DNA of 6,280 nucleotides from JAHBXC01 sp964350875 (GTDB taxonomy: Bacteria; Planctomycetota; Phycisphaerae; Phycisphaerales; UBA1924). The position numbers and the translations under genes are program-made. This document shows, in pieces, positions 5,523 through 6,280 of the stretch. The notes under the pieces were generated by a model. That model saw nothing but the letters and a program-made list of their open reading frames with translations, made no database searches and had not been told where the DNA came from. Position 1 is the stretch's first letter; each line of letters opens with the position of its first letter. The DNA is taken from NCBI GenBank assembly GCA_964350875.1, contig CAYGLT010000105.1:1-6280 (forward strand), read 5' to 3'.

Positions 5523-6279
5523 TGCGCGCGAGGGCCATCTGCAGATCGCTCCAGACCTTCTTGCGGTTTTCCGGCGTGTAGGCGCGGAGCAGGTACGCCG
5601 GGTGGAAGGTCGGCATGATGGGGATCACGAGGTCTTCGTCGCGGTACTCGTGCCACTTGCCGCGCATCGAGCCCATGGCGTCGCGGTTGTCGAGCATGTA
5701 GTTGGCGGCGGGCTTGCCGAGCGTGACGATGACCTTCGGGCGGATGATGCGTATCTGTTCTTTGAGCCACACGCCGCACTTCGCGGATTCGTCGGCGGTT
5801 GGCGTGGCGTTGTTGGGCGGGCGCGCTTTGAGGATGTTGGCGATGTAGACGGATTCGCGCGAGAGGCCCATCGCGCGGATCATGTCGTTGAGTTTCTCGC
5901 CAGCGCGGCCGACGAAGGGGACGCCGGTCTTGTCTTCCTCGGCGCCCGGCGCTTCGCCGATGAACATGAGTTGCGCGTCGGGGTCGCCGTCGCCGAAGAC
6001 GGTCTGGGTGAACGGGGGCGCGGTGGTGCAGTGCGCGCATTGCGCGTCGTGGCGCTGCTTGAGGTCGTCGAGGGCCGCGCGCTTGTCGCTGGGCGGCGCG
6101 GGCGCTTTCTTCGCGGGGCTGGCTTCGGTGCGTGCGGCTTCTGCTTTGACCTCAACGACGGGCGCGGCGTCGGTCGGGGCTTCGGCGGAAGCGGCGCGAC
6201 GCGCGACGGGGAGATAATCGACGCCCAGAAGGAGCGAAGTCTTGGCGTCTTGCGCGAGCGTGCGGTCGTCGGGCGGCAT
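5512..6279 (-). CDS. Family 4-like uracil-DNA glycosylase, variant Fe-S site
   Basis: A 255-aa DNA repair enzyme expected to excise uracil from DNA for base excision repair. Residues 1-26 include a short helix-like stretch ending LLLGVDYLPV. Residues ~27-67 are an Ala/Pro/Lys/Glu-rich, probably disordered linker. The catalytic domain (68-255) carries motif GEAPGAEED (108-116), GRAG (124-127), the KxRPPNN loop (151-157) and HPAYLL (226-231), the hallmark DNA-intercalating and catalytic region. Family 4 enzymes hold a 4Fe-4S cluster with four cysteines. Cys81 and Cys84 (CxxC) and Cys168 are present, but the position 16 residues before the last, Cys in KCRPP, is Ala152 here. The ATG used is one base from the window edge and no ribosome binding site is visible, so the true start may lie beyond. 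The gene converges on the HAD gene with an 11-base overlap. Confidence 0.87.
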   Translation of the reverse strand: MPPDDRTLAQDAKTSLLLGVDYLPVARRAASAEAPTDAAPVVEVKAEAARTEASPAKKAPAPPSDKRAALDDLKQRHDAQCAHCTTAPPFTQTVFGDGDPDAQLMFIGEAPGAEEDKTGVPFVGRAGEKLNDMIRAMGLSRESVYIANILKARPPNNATPTADESAKCGVWLKEQIRIIRPKVIVTLGKPAANYMLDNRDAMGSMRGKWHEYRDEDLVIPIMPTFHPAYLLRAYTPENRKKVWSDLQMALARISE

Positions 6280-6280
6280 G

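Noticed and set aside
1..6280. CRISPR array, tRNA, rRNA, insertion sequence or attachment site
   Set aside because: I saw no regularly spaced repeats, cloverleaf with CCA-like end, transposase motif, terminal inverted repeats or direct repeats flanking a segment.

Overview
The window is GC-rich and almost entirely protein-coding. The best indication of origin is the first gene: a secreted protein ending in a two-repeat, cysteine-bracketed dockerin of the kind abundant in Planctomycetota, especially Phycisphaerae/Phycisphaerales. The MFS transporter and the 'DIDATL' HAD phosphatase also look like planctomycete sequences. This placement is a judgement from recalled family patterns, not a database search.

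Layout: (1) Bases 1-216 are non-coding. They hold a strong rho-independent terminator for an unseen upstream + strand transcript, then a weak promoter candidate and a good Shine-Dalgarno. (2) Bases 217-2106 encode a 629-aa secreted dockerin protein. (3) Bases 2107-2271 are an intergenic gap. It starts with a perfect anti-SD complement overlapping the dockerin stop codon, followed by a possible 16-18 aa proline-rich micro-ORF. It then contains a second strong terminator and ends in a TACCCT -10-like hexamer placed for leaderless transcription of the next gene. (4) Bases 2272-5522 form a tight three-gene + strand cluster: an MFS-type transporter, an L-threonine aldolase-family PLP enzyme and a HAD phosphatase. 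The junctions are TGAATG and ATGCTGA, so translation is probably coupled. (5) Bases 5512-6279 on the - strand encode a family 4-like uracil-DNA glycosylase whose end overlaps the HAD gene tail-to-tail by 11 bases. Its start lies at the window edge.

The cluster gives no obvious single pathway. The aldolase would cleave threonine or a beta-hydroxy amino acid to glycine plus an aldehyde, the HAD enzyme would remove a phosphate, and the transporter substrate is unknown. The dockerin gene and the glycosylase look like independent units.

The items most worth a second look are a perfect 10-bp GC-rich palindrome inserted in frame in the aldolase gene (adding about 15 residues), the loss of one expected Fe-S cysteine in the glycosylase (Ala152), and the anti-SD/micro-ORF/terminator arrangement ahead of the transporter. 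I did not find convincing evidence of a wholly new system such as defence, CRISPR, a mobile element or biosynthesis.
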